From Methanoregula formicica SMSP (GTDB lineage: Archaea; Halobacteriota; Methanomicrobia; Methanomicrobiales; Methanospirillaceae), in the NCBI RefSeq assembly GCF_000327485.1, contig NC_019943.1, positions 248,001-312,000 on the forward strand: 64,000 nt of DNA, given 5' to 3'. The translations under genes were made by a program, and so were the position numbers. Shown piece after piece: positions 56,277-64,000 of this stretch. Positions within the stretch are counted from its first letter, which is position 1. Each line of letters starts with the position of its first letter. The notes under the pieces were generated by a model. The model was not told the origin of the DNA, ran no database searches, and was given only the letters and a program-made list of their open reading frames with translations.

Positions 56277-57068
56277 ATGCGCTATAACAGATCGATCCTG
56301 ATAGTTCTGATTATCCTGGCACTTTCCAGTTGTATCCAGGGAGCCTTTGCCGGGGCTCCGCCATATTATGATCGACCTACCTTTTTTATCCCACGCGATT
56401 TCACGCCGTATGTCAACCAGTCCGAGGAAAACTGTACCGTTACCGATGCATATCCCCCCATTCAGACACAACCTTCGGTTCTTACAATTCCCCCGGATAT
56501 GTCCGACAGCGCCCCTGATATATCCGACAGTCCGCCACCATTCTTTCCTGATCTGTCCCAAGATTATGCATTAAGGAATATGTCCTGTAACAAGACCAAT
56601 GACAGGTTTATAGCTATCATGTGGTATTTCAACAAATGGGAGACTTTCAAGGAACAGCGGGAACGCCTCTTTACATATTTATCCCAACATGGTTCGATGT
56701 CGAATGTAACCCTGACTTTTGCGGAAGCACGGTCTGTATTGGACAACACGACATCAGGAAAACTCACGATCCGGCATATCAACGTAATTAAATACGACAG
56801 CATGAATACTTCGGGATACTTTGCAATATTCAATTCCGGTTACTTTCCCGGGCCAAACTATTTTATTGCTTATTATGGGATCATCGGATCCTCAGATGTA
56901 GATGATTATCTCCCCAATCTGGAGTCGTTCCTCGCCACCGGCTATTCTGACGATCAATTTAATCCTGTAGTGCCAATGGCCACACCAACGATTCCCGTCC
57001 CGACAGTAATTCCCTTCGGGGCCGTTGCAATCGTTGTAATGATCAGAAAAATCCGCGGGAACCATTGA
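56277..57068 (+). CDS. Secreted/anchored hypothetical protein, paralogue 2
   Basis: A 263-residue paralogue of the preceding gene: the same MRYN-type signal peptide (MRYNRSILIVLIILALSSC), a Pro/Asp/Ser-rich insert (residues about 60-90), IAIMWYFNKWETFKEQRERLFTYLSQHG, SNVTLTF and GYFAIFNSGYFPGPNYFIAYYGIIGSSD, and a C-terminal hydrophobic helix with RKIRGNH. Several N-glycosylation sites. The upstream 40 bases also resemble those of paralogues 1 and 3, so promoter and gene were duplicated together. Confidence 0.72.
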   Translation: MRYNRSILIVLIILALSSCIQGAFAGAPPYYDRPTFFIPRDFTPYVNQSEENCTVTDAYPPIQTQPSVLTIPPDMSDSAPDISDSPPPFFPDLSQDYALRNMSCNKTNDRFIAIMWYFNKWETFKEQRERLFTYLSQHGSMSNVTLTFAEARSVLDNTTSGKLTIRHINVIKYDSMNTSGYFAIFNSGYFPGPNYFIAYYGIIGSSDVDDYLPNLESFLATGYSDDQFNPVVPMATPTIPVPTVIPFGAVAIVVMIRKIRGNH

Positions 57069-57202
57069 ATCTCGTTTTTTCACCGGATTACATGAAAAAA
57101 ATATGCATTTATTCTGATGGTGTGATATAATGGTTTATCAAACGATAATCCAATCAAAAAACGAAATCAAATATACAATGATTCATAATGACGGTGGGAT
57201 AA

Positions 57203-57902
57203 ATGCGTTATAACAGATCGATCCTGATACTCCTGATTATCCTGGCACTTTCCTGTTGTATCCAGGGAGCCCTTGTCGAGGCCGGGGCCCCGCCTTATCC
57301 CCGCATGAGTTCTTCAACATAGGATTGATACAGAATTTCTAAAAACCCCCCCGGACCTTGATTTAACCACTTCAAGTAATATTGACAACTACACTCCATT
57401 TTTCGTTATGATTCACGGAGACCGACTGATACCAGATAGAACCACCAATAAAATTTATCAGATGGAAAAAAGGATCAGAATTACCCCCTCAAAGCCAGAC
57501 TTTTCTCTCGTTAATACATTGTATCCAATCGGAAATGGGTCCCTGATCGTCCCAAAATATAATTTTACCTGGGAGAGCCCACGGATAAGAGATATTCAAA
57601 ACACGAATATCCATTATATTCCCCGGAAAATTCCAGAAAAAACGGCGATATTTGCCCGATATAATGCATCTGATAAAACACGTGTATCCGTCTCCTTCTC
57701 ACTTCAGGGACGAAACACCTGGAAGCAGGGGTATGATGACTGGGTAGGAAATACTTATTCAGAATTTTTCTCAGGATATTACACCGGGCCGCAAAGCGGA
57801 TGGAGATCTATTCACGGGGAGATGCAATTGCTGGATGGAATATATCCGAATCCCGCACATCCCGAGTGGCAGAAAACCCTGAACCGGACCGGGAATAATT
57901 AG
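57203..57902 (+). pseudogene. Third copy: shared signal peptide fused by frameshift to an unrelated secreted domain
   Basis: From 57203 the first 35 codons are nearly identical to paralogue 2 (MRYNRSILILLIILALSCC...), but the frame stops at 57320-57322. A second frame is open from about 57309 to 57902 and reads like real coding sequence (TEFLKTPPDLDLTTSSNIDNYTPFFVMIHGDRLIP), ending with an N-glycosylated region (NFT, NAS, NRT). One frameshift near 57303-57311 would join them into a protein of about 230 residues. The second part does not resemble paralogues 1 and 2. If the frameshift is real, the segment from ATG 57408 may still be translated but lacks a signal peptide. Confidence 0.6.
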
Positions 57903-58160
57903 AAACCACTTGAAATGAGAGCGCTTGTGAAAACCCCGAACCCAAAAATTTTCCAAGCCGTTAATACTGGTAATCCTCGTTCTGCTTTTGCAACTCATTA
58001 CGGCCAGATGTATTACTGATCTGGATCCACGGATGTTTTTTCCAATTACGGTTATGGTATCAAAATTCAAGCGAATAATTCAATACGGGAATTGCTGGGT
58101 GGGGATTTTCAGATAGTTTTAATTTCTCGCGGTGAGGATGACCTATTGAGGTGAACGAAC

Positions 58161-58319
58161 GTGTGTACTGTTGGTGGCGGCCCCACCGGTGACCTGAATT
58201 TCGACGAGAGGGTAAAGGGGAAGAACTACCGTTGCAATGACTGTGGCGAAAAGTTCGAGAGCGTCAGCAAGAAACCCATCTGTTCCAGCTGCCAGTCTGA
58301 TAATGTGACGGCAATCTGA
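58161..58319 (+). CDS. Small C4 zinc-ribbon protein
   Basis: A 52-residue protein starting at GTG 58161, with GAGGTGA at 58148-58154 six bases upstream. The sequence VCTVGGGPTGDLNFDERVKG leads into YRCNDCGEKFE and ICSSCQSDNV, a four-Cys zinc ribbon of rubredoxin-like spacing. It lies 4 bases before the next gene and should be co-translated with it. Such ribbons often mediate protein or nucleic-acid contacts. Function unknown. Confidence 0.75.
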   Translation: MCTVGGGPTGDLNFDERVKGKNYRCNDCGEKFESVSKKPICSSCQSDNVTAI

Positions 58320-58323
58320 TACT

Positions 58324-58791
58324 ATGATCGTGCCGCTCAAGGATGAGTTCCTGCTCATCTCCGGCACCCGTTCTTTTCTCCTGGCTGCCAAAGCAAACGC
58401 CCTCTTTGCTATCCGTATCGAGACTCCTGATAAAGAATACAGCCAGACCATCGAGCCTTCGGATATCATCGTAGTCTCGGCTCCGGAAGGAGGAGCATTG
58501 GAGCCGGCCTTCATGCTCACCGAATTCGTCAGGACGTACCGTATGCCCCTGATCGTCCTGCCAAAGGACCACCCGGGCTCGAAACGGTTCTCGTACCTGG
58601 TGTGTGTCGGGCCGCTCATCACCACCAATTGCTCTATCCGGCGGGGAACCCATCCGGAGCAGCACCTGGTCTGCTCCAGCGACGAGCTTGCAGGGATCAC
58701 TCTCAAGGCCCATTCCGAGGGTGTTGAGATCGTGGACCTCCCGGAAGGTGCCACGCACCGGTATGTCAATTTCCGGGTATTAACCGGTTAA
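58324..58791 (+). CDS. Conserved hypothetical protein next to the ATP synthase operon
   Basis: A 155-residue soluble protein of mixed strand/helix pattern (MIVPLKDEFLLISGTRSFLLAAKANALFAIRI...). It has no Cys cluster, signal peptide or membrane helix. Segments EPSDIIVVSAPEGGALEPAFMLTEFVR and MPLIVLPKDHPGSKRF look well ordered and conserved-type. It is preceded by the small zinc ribbon gene (4-base gap) and followed by the ATP synthase promoter. I do not recognise the family. Confidence 0.65.
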   Translation: MIVPLKDEFLLISGTRSFLLAAKANALFAIRIETPDKEYSQTIEPSDIIVVSAPEGGALEPAFMLTEFVRTYRMPLIVLPKDHPGSKRFSYLVCVGPLITTNCSIRRGTHPEQHLVCSSDELAGITLKAHSEGVEIVDLPEGATHRYVNFRVLTG

Positions 58792-58925
58792 CTTCCCCCG
58801 GTTGACAATGCCGGTGTGGGGTTGTTCCCCGATTTCCGGGTAGCAGGCAAAATAAAAATCCCCAGCGAGTGTTTGCGGTAAAAAGACAATAAAACGCTAT
58901 TTTCGTCTTCTCCAGTAAAATAGCA

Positions 58926-58976
58926 ATACATATATGGCTTTTTTTACCTATTATTGTACTTGCCGTGAGAGGAGGG
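58926..58976 (+). promoter_or_regulatory. Promoter and ribosome-binding site of the canonical ATP synthase operon
   Basis: ATACATATATGG at 58926-58937 is a strong TATA box. Transcription would begin near 58960. GGAGG at 58971-58975 lies 5 bases before the start codon of subunit H. The preceding 100 bases hold no gene. Confidence 0.65.
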
Positions 58977-58980
58977 TTGG

Positions 58981-59310
58981 ATGAAAACTGAGGTCCTGAA
59001 CGACATCAAGAAAGCTGAAAATGACCACTTGTCCACGATCAGCAAGGCCCAGGAAGAGAAGAAACAGCGACATTCCCAGGCCGAACTTGAGGCGGACAAT
59101 CTGGTAACCAAAGCGCAGAGCAATGCAGAACAGTACAAAAAGCTGAAACTGGAAGAAGCACGGCACCAGGCGGCACTTAAGCACGCTGAAATCATCAAAA
59201 GCGGTAATCAGCGCGCAGCGGCACTGAAAGCAAAAGGGGAACAGAACCTCTCAAAGGCAGTGCAGCTGCTGGTTTTGCGGTTTAAGGAGCAGCTGCATGT
59301 TAAAGCCTAA
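58981..59310 (+). CDS. atpH: A-type ATP synthase peripheral stalk subunit H (locus 1)
   Basis: A 109-residue helical, highly charged protein (EVLNDIKKAENDHLSTISKAQEEKKQRHSQAELEADNLV) with coiled-coil periodicity; it pairs with subunit E in the peripheral stalk. First gene of the canonical operon H-I-K-E-C-F-A. It overlaps subunit I by 14 bases. It differs strongly from the locus 2 copy at 8677-9000, as expected for this poorly conserved subunit. Confidence 0.9.
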   Translation: MKTEVLNDIKKAENDHLSTISKAQEEKKQRHSQAELEADNLVTKAQSNAEQYKKLKLEEARHQAALKHAEIIKSGNQRAAALKAKGEQNLSKAVQLLVLRFKEQLHVKA

Positions 59311-61324
59311 GCAGATGAGCCGGCTCTTCATCGCCGCGTCACGGGACCAGATGACTCCCGTTGTCGCGGAGCTCTACCGCCACCACCTGTTCCATATCGA
59401 GGAATATGTCGAAGGCGGCAAAGCAGGCTATGAGGGCTTTAAGATTGGTACGCCACTTCCCGGGGCAAGCGAAGTATCCGTTGATCTGCTGAAGATCCGG
59501 GCAATCGAGAACGCCGTCTCCATCAATGCAGACGACATGGATCCGGCACAGTCCGGCACAAGGGCCGAACTGAAGGCACGGATCGAACGGGAGCTGCCGG
59601 TTCTTGCAAACGAAGTCGAGGAGCTGACGCAGAAACGCGGAAAATTCGAGAACAGGGTCAAGGAGTTCGAGCAGAAGATCGCCGAGATCACCCCGTTTGC
59701 AGACATCGCGGCCGATCTTTCCGTGTACCGCGGGTACCGGGATTTTACCGTCTACGCCGGCTACGTTGCAAAGGAAGTGTCCCTCTCCGTTCCGAATGAG
59801 ATGCAGTTTGTCAAGGGGAAGGAGAAGAACTTCGTTGTTATCGTTGCCCCGTCAGCACAGAAGGGCGAAACCGAGCGGGCCCTGCAGGAAGCAGCATTCC
59901 AGTCAGTCCAGATCCCTGATGAGACCGGTTTCCCGAAGGAACGGATCAGCTATTACCTGGAGCAGGTTGCAGCCCTGAACAAGGAGATTGCCGGACTTTC
60001 GGCAAAACTCGATGCGGTCCGGCAGCAGCATGCCGGGTTCATGGTGGCCTGCGAGGAGTATCTCAGGGCAGAGGCCGAGCAGTCCGAGGCCCCGCTCCGG
60101 TTTGCGACAACAAAGCAGACCTTTGTTGCAGAAGGCTGGGTACCCTCGGAGAAGGTCGGGGAGATCAGCGCGGCACTCGTGAAAGCGACCGGCGGCAGGA
60201 TCCTTGTCGAGGTATTGCCCACGGATCCCGAGCACGACAATGTGCCCGTTGAGTACAACAATCCGGATTTTGCCAAGCCGGCGCAGATGCTCATGGATAT
60301 CTATTCCCGGCCCAAGTATACCGAAGTGGACCCGACACTCATGCTTGCCATCGTGTTCCCGATCTTCTTTGGTCTTATCCTCGGGGATGTCGGGTACGGC
60401 CTGATTCTCCTGGTGATGTGGTTCTTCCTGCGGAAGATGATGAAGGGCGAAGACGGCCAGATGTTCATGACCGTGCTCCGGAATGCGTGTATCTCCAGCA
60501 TCATCTTCGGTGTGCTCTTCAATGAGTTCCTGGGTTTTGAGCTCACGCAACTCGTTGAATGGGCGTCCGGTGTTGGCGGATTCCCGAACCTGATCCACGG
60601 GTACGCCGGGCTGATGCCCAGCAGGCACCTCCTGATCGGGTCAACGGAACCGGGGGCCCACGGGCCGGCAATCCCGATACTGATGATGATGGCCATCTGG
60701 ATTGGTATCCTGCACATCACGCTGGGCCGTGTGCTCGGCATGTATAACCATGCAAAACAGGACCACGGGGAACACCGCATGAAGGCGGTCATGGCCAACT
60801 TCGGCTGGCTCGCTGTCATGTGGGGTATCCTTGTCGCAATCTGGTCCAATGTTGTAATGCCGCTTATGCCCGATCTCACCGGGCTGCCGGCCGTTGCAAT
60901 GGGGTTCAATATCGGCACATTCGCCGGGGCGGCGCTCATCCTTGCCGGTGTTCTTTTCATCGCGCGGGAGTCCGTCCTTGAAGTGATCGAGTTACCCACG
61001 ATCATCTCTCATGTTCTTTCCTATGCCCGTCTCGTCGCGGTCGGCCTCTCATCGGTCGCGATCGCGATGGTGACCAACTATATGTCCATCGGGATGTTCA
61101 TCAATCCCGGTATGAAAGAGCTCTCCCTTGTCGGTATCGTCATGATCCTTGTTGGGCTGGTCATATTCCTGCTCGGTCATGCGCTCAATACCGCACTGGG
61201 TATCCTGGGGGGAGGTCTCCACTCAATTCGTTTGCACTATGTCGAATTCTTCACCAAGTTCTACAAGGGTGGAGGCATGAAGTACGTCCCGTTCGGGATG
61301 AAACGCAGATTTACGGAGGAATAA
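59297..61324 (+). CDS. atpI: A-type ATP synthase membrane subunit I (locus 1)
   Basis: A 675-residue a-like stator subunit forming the ion half-channels. The N-terminal soluble domain is followed by membrane helices from LMLAIVFPIFFGLILGDVGYGLILLVMW onward, with the conserved HVLSYARLVAVGLSSVAIAM segment carrying the essential Arg, and a conserved C-terminus GGGLHSIRLHYVEFFTKFYKGGG also seen in the locus 2 copy. It starts inside subunit H and ends 3 bases before subunit K. Confidence 0.97.
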   Translation: MLKPKQMSRLFIAASRDQMTPVVAELYRHHLFHIEEYVEGGKAGYEGFKIGTPLPGASEVSVDLLKIRAIENAVSINADDMDPAQSGTRAELKARIERELPVLANEVEELTQKRGKFENRVKEFEQKIAEITPFADIAADLSVYRGYRDFTVYAGYVAKEVSLSVPNEMQFVKGKEKNFVVIVAPSAQKGETERALQEAAFQSVQIPDETGFPKERISYYLEQVAALNKEIAGLSAKLDAVRQQHAGFMVACEEYLRAEAEQSEAPLRFATTKQTFVAEGWVPSEKVGEISAALVKATGGRILVEVLPTDPEHDNVPVEYNNPDFAKPAQMLMDIYSRPKYTEVDPTLMLAIVFPIFFGLILGDVGYGLILLVMWFFLRKMMKGEDGQMFMTVLRNACISSIIFGVLFNEFLGFELTQLVEWASGVGGFPNLIHGYAGLMPSRHLLIGSTEPGAHGPAIPILMMMAIWIGILHITLGRVLGMYNHAKQDHGEHRMKAVMANFGWLAVMWGILVAIWSNVVMPLMPDLTGLPAVAMGFNIGTFAGAALILAGVLFIARESVLEVIELPTIISHVLSYARLVAVGLSSVAIAMVTNYMSIGMFINPGMKELSLVGIVMILVGLVIFLLGHALNTALGILGGGLHSIRLHYVEFFTKFYKGGGMKYVPFGMKRRFTEE

Positions 61325-61327
61325 ATT

Positions 61328-61588
61328 ATGGCAGTTGAAGCAGTTGTAGCAACAGCAGACATCGAATCGATTAAGGCAGCACAGATCGGAATGAAGGCAG
61401 TCGGCGCTGGTCTCGCCGTTGGGCTCACCGGTGTCGGTACCGGTGTCGCCGAGATGGGCATCGGTGCCGCAGCAGTCGGCGCCATTGCAGAGAACAAGGA
61501 CTTCTTCGGTCTGGGCCTTCTCTTCACCGTTATCCCTGAAACAATCGTCATCTTCGGTCTCGTCGTCGGTCTCCTTCTGCTCTTCTAA
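61328..61588 (+). CDS. atpK: A-type ATP synthase rotor ring subunit K (c subunit)
   Basis: An 86-residue proteolipid with a single hairpin of two helices. The ion-carrying Glu is in VIPETIVIFGLVVG of the second helix, and the first helix is Gly-rich (GMKAVGAGLAVGLTGVGTGVAEMGIG). One carboxylate per hairpin is the ATP-synthase-competent type, unlike duplicated c subunits of some methanogens. GGAGGAATAAATT precedes the start. It is the only ring subunit visible in the window. Confidence 0.96.
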   Translation: MAVEAVVATADIESIKAAQIGMKAVGAGLAVGLTGVGTGVAEMGIGAAAVGAIAENKDFFGLGLLFTVIPETIVIFGLVVGLLLLF

Positions 61589-61599
61589 GGGAGAGAACA

Positions 61600-62178
61600 A
61601 TGGGACTGGAAGCAGTAGTCGAAGAGATCAGGGAAAAAGGCAGGTCCGAGGCAGAGAAGATACGGCTGGAGTCAAAACAGGACGTTGACGCGATCCTCGC
61701 TGCGGCCAACAAGAAGGCCGGCGAGATCAAGCTTGCTGCCGAAGAAGAGTCCGCAAAACAGGCCGCTCACATTCTGAGCCAGGAGGTCTCCGCAGCGAAC
61801 CTCCTTGTCAAGCGCGAGCTCTTAAACACGCAGAAAGCACTCCTGGACCAGGCGTACGAGGCCGTGCTGAAGGATATCGCTGCCCTCCCTGAGAGCTTCC
61901 ATCGCGAAGCAATCAAGAAACTCCTCGCCGAGGCAAAGAAGGAGATCCCGAAAGGGAAGGTCTCCTGCAATGCCCGGGATGTAGCCGCAGCAAAGGCGGT
62001 CATAGCCGAGAACCCGGAATTTTCCGGGTTTAAACTCGGCGAGCCCGTCAACATCGACGGCGGCATCCTGGTCGAAGGCGAAGGGGCGGAGTTGCAGATT
62101 GATTACAGCTACCGCACGTTTTTATCGGGCGTGTGGGAATCCGGGTTAAAGGATGCGTCGGATATCCTGTTCGGGTAA
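61600..62178 (+). CDS. atpE: A-type ATP synthase peripheral stalk subunit E (locus 1)
   Basis: A 192-residue subunit with a long N-terminal helix for pairing with subunit H (EEIREKGRSEAEKIRLESKQDVDAILAAANKKAGEIKLAAEEESAKQA) and a globular C-terminal head that binds subunit B. The family ending NIDGGILVEGEGAELQIDYSYRTFL is present. Length is typical. Starts after a GGGAGAG ribosome-binding site 11 bases beyond subunit K. Confidence 0.95.
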   Translation: MGLEAVVEEIREKGRSEAEKIRLESKQDVDAILAAANKKAGEIKLAAEEESAKQAAHILSQEVSAANLLVKRELLNTQKALLDQAYEAVLKDIAALPESFHREAIKKLLAEAKKEIPKGKVSCNARDVAAAKAVIAENPEFSGFKLGEPVNIDGGILVEGEGAELQIDYSYRTFLSGVWESGLKDASDILFG

Positions 62179-62190
62179 GGAGGCACACGT

Positions 62191-63246
62191 ATGGGTGTGA
62201 ATATTTCAGCACCGTACATCTATGTGTGCACCAGGATGCGGGTGCGGAAAGCCAAGCTCCTCCCGCGTGAGGAGTACATGCGGATGCTCAACATGAGCGT
62301 TGCCGAGATCACCCGCGTCATCGAAGAAACCGAATACAAACAGGAGATCGACGAGCTTGGGACGGCGTTCAAAGGCATCGACCTAGTGGAAGTCGCCTTA
62401 AGCTGGAACCTCGCAAAAGAATACCAGAAGATCCAGGAGATTGCACCGGGCACGCTCAAGGGCTTCACCCATGCCTATCTCCGGCGGTGGGACATCCAGA
62501 ATGTCTTAACCATCCTCCGGGGCAAGGTGCAGGGTGAGAAACCCGGCAAGATCAAGGAGATATTAATCCCCGCCGGCAGCTTGGACAAGGTTGTGCTGGA
62601 CCGGCTCCTTTCCGAAGAAAGCAACGAACGGATCATCGAACTGTTGAAAGGCCACCGGATGTTCCCGGTGCTTGCACGGGAGTTCCCGGCAGCAAAAGAG
62701 TCCGGTTCGTTCTCCCATATGGAAAACGAGCTGTACAAGCAGTTCTACGGGGAGATCCTTGCCGATGCAAAGTCCGGGATCAAGGGCGCATCAGCGTTCC
62801 TGTCCTACATCCAGCTGGAGATCGATATCAAGAATGCCAAGACCCTCTTCCGGCTCCGTGTGGATGCACAGACCGATGAGGATGTCCGGGACATGTTTGT
62901 CACTGGCGGCACGCTCTCGGTGACGGACTTCACCAGCCTGGATTCCATCCGCGACACGAACGAGTTCATCGACCAGCTCAAGGTGAATTTCCGGAACGAA
63001 TCGCTCCATGCACTGCTGGACGAGCTGAAGGGCCAGAAAGGCAGCATCTCCGACATCGAGGTCCGACTGACCCGAGTCCAGCTTGAGCAGATGGAGAAGA
63101 TGAGCAAGCGGAATCCGTTCTCGATCCACCCGATTCTCGTATATCTCGAGAAGAAGAAGTACGAGGTCTTCAACCTGCGGGCACTTGCCCGGGGCAAGGA
63201 ATCGAGACTGCCGTCCGAGAAGATCGCGGAATACCTGGTGATGTAA
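62191..63246 (+). CDS. atpC: A-type ATP synthase subunit C (locus 1)
   Basis: A 351-residue d-like subunit that couples the central stalk to the rotor ring. Start GVNISAPYIYVCTRMRVRKAKLLPREEYMRMLNMSVAEITR and end YEVFNLRALARGKESRLPSEKIAEYLVM match the all-helical family. It follows subunit E by 12 bases with GGAGG upstream, and abuts subunit F directly. Its C-terminus is the counterpart of the fragment at 1-94. Confidence 0.96.
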   Translation: MGVNISAPYIYVCTRMRVRKAKLLPREEYMRMLNMSVAEITRVIEETEYKQEIDELGTAFKGIDLVEVALSWNLAKEYQKIQEIAPGTLKGFTHAYLRRWDIQNVLTILRGKVQGEKPGKIKEILIPAGSLDKVVLDRLLSEESNERIIELLKGHRMFPVLAREFPAAKESGSFSHMENELYKQFYGEILADAKSGIKGASAFLSYIQLEIDIKNAKTLFRLRVDAQTDEDVRDMFVTGGTLSVTDFTSLDSIRDTNEFIDQLKVNFRNESLHALLDELKGQKGSISDIEVRLTRVQLEQMEKMSKRNPFSIHPILVYLEKKKYEVFNLRALARGKESRLPSEKIAEYLVM

Positions 63247-63552
63247 ATGGAGATTGCAGTAATCGGCAACAGCGAGTTCATCCTCGGGTTCCGCCTTGCG
63301 GGCATCCGTAAGACCTATGCAGCGGAAAACGATGAGAAGCTCAATGAGCACATCACCACGGTGCTGCAGGACAGCGAGGTCGGTATCCTTGTCCTTAACT
63401 CAGGCGACATGGACAAGATCCCGCGGAGGCTCCGCGCAACGCTTGAGAATTCCGTGAAGCCGACCGTGATTGCGATTGGCGGTGAAGAGGAAGGCGGGCT
63501 CTCCATGCGGGAGAGAATCAAGAGATCGGTGGGTGTTGATCTGTGGAAGTAA
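63247..63552 (+). CDS. atpF: A-type ATP synthase subunit F (locus 1)
   Basis: A 101-residue central-stalk subunit starting [20 protein letters not shown], containing the GFRLAG turn of the family and the C-terminal [15 protein letters not shown]. Begins immediately after the subunit C stop and overlaps the start of subunit A by 10 bases. Confidence 0.95.
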   Translation: MEIAVIGNSEFILGFRLAGIRKTYAAENDEKLNEHITTVLQDSEVGILVLNSGDMDKIPRRLRATLENSVKPTVIAIGGEEEGGLSMRERIKRSVGVDLWK

Positions 63553-64000
63553 AAGGAAAACAAGCAAACGGAAAACAAGGGGTCCTCAAAAGGATCGCCG
63601 GCCCTGTCGTTACGGCAGTCAACCTTGACGCCCACATGTACGATGTGGTGAAGGTCGGCAAAGAAGAGCTGATGGGAGAAGTCATCAAGATCCAGGGCGA
63701 GCACATTATCATCCAGGTATACGAGGATACATCCGGTATCCGCCCGGGTGAGCCGGTATCGAACACCGGGCTCTCGCTTGCCGTGGAACTCGGGCCGGGC
63801 CTGCTGACCAGTATCTATGATGGTATCCAGCGCCCGCTCTCGGTGCTCGTCGACAAGATGGGCAACTTCATCGAGCGCGGTGTGTCCGCGCCCGGGCTCT
63901 CCCACACGAAGAAATGGACCTTCAAGCCGCTCGTAAAGGCCGGCGACAAGGTCGAACCGGGTACGATCCTCGGCGAGGTTCAGGAAACGAACATCGTCCA
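63543..64000 (+). CDS. atpA: A-type ATP synthase catalytic subunit A (locus 1), 5' part only
   Basis: GTG start at 63543 inside the subunit F gene. The 152 codons present cover the N-terminal barrel ([37 protein letters not shown]) and the start of the non-homologous region, ending at the window edge before the P-loop. It has a longer, Lys/Gln-rich N-terminus than the locus 2 copy and clear but incomplete identity with it (for example QVYEDTSGI versus [18 protein letters not shown] versus SIYDGVQRP). Genes for B and D presumably follow. Confidence 0.95.
   Translation, partial: MEVKGKQANGKQGVLKRIAGPVVTAVNLDAHMYDVVKVGKEELMGEVIKIQGEHIIIQVYEDTSGIRPGEPVSNTGLSLAVELGPGLLTSIYDGIQRPLSVLVDKMGNFIERGVSAPGLSHTKKWTFKPLVKAGDKVEPGTILGEVQETNIV

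Overview
The window looks like chromosomal DNA of a hydrogenotrophic methanogen of the order Methanomicrobiales; a Methanoregula-like genus is my guess. Supporting genes are archaeal A-type ATP synthases, a DP2-type DNA polymerase D large subunit, a thermosome, membrane-anchored LonB, Nob1, an archaeal type IV pilus motor, TldD/TldE, HTH-PAS sensors and RND/COG1361 surface operons. The order assignment is inference from gene style. No methanogenesis gene lies in the window.

Layout. 1-10.5 kb holds a second A-type ATP synthase locus: the end of subunit C, then F, A, B and D on the plus strand, with I, H and a 65-residue protein convergent on the minus strand. A two-gene TcmP/DUF5131 module sits between the halves, and a DUF1646 transporter and HEAT-repeat protein follow. 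11-18.7 kb holds an RND exporter with two COG1361 surface proteins behind an HTH-PAS regulator, and a divergent MscS-like membrane protein. 19-31 kb is housekeeping: PEGA protein, polC with a mini-intein, CPBP protease, tRNA-Leu, pterin dehydratase, Na+ symporter with its tiny partner, Lhr-like helicase and cupredoxin lipoprotein.

31.3-37.4 kb is an AT-rich integrated element in the 3' end of tRNA-Ser(CGA). It is bounded by a 15-bp direct repeat and carries a tyrosine integrase, a ribbon-helix-helix protein, two overlapping winged-helix proteins, and a phosphoribosyltransferase/DprA pair resembling the ShosTA toxin-antitoxin/defence system. 37.5-46.3 kb returns to core genes: thermosome, GfcR-like regulator, Nob1, PRPP synthase, LonB, TldD/TldE and a BofA-like protein. 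47-52.5 kb holds two KaiC-like ATPases divergent from a type IV pilus ATPase and platform pair. 52.7-57.9 kb is a patch of secreted genes with two frameshifts and a tandem triplicated 5' cassette. 58.1-64 kb is the canonical ATP synthase operon H-I-K-E-C-F-A, preceded by a small zinc ribbon gene and an unknown gene, and cut off in subunit A.

The two ATP synthase loci have different gene orders and imply two A1Ao complexes. The tRNA-Ser island is the clearest mobile and defence region. A hairpin-rich dispersed repeat recurs in three convergent intergenic gaps (6.4, 23.8 and 46.9 kb).
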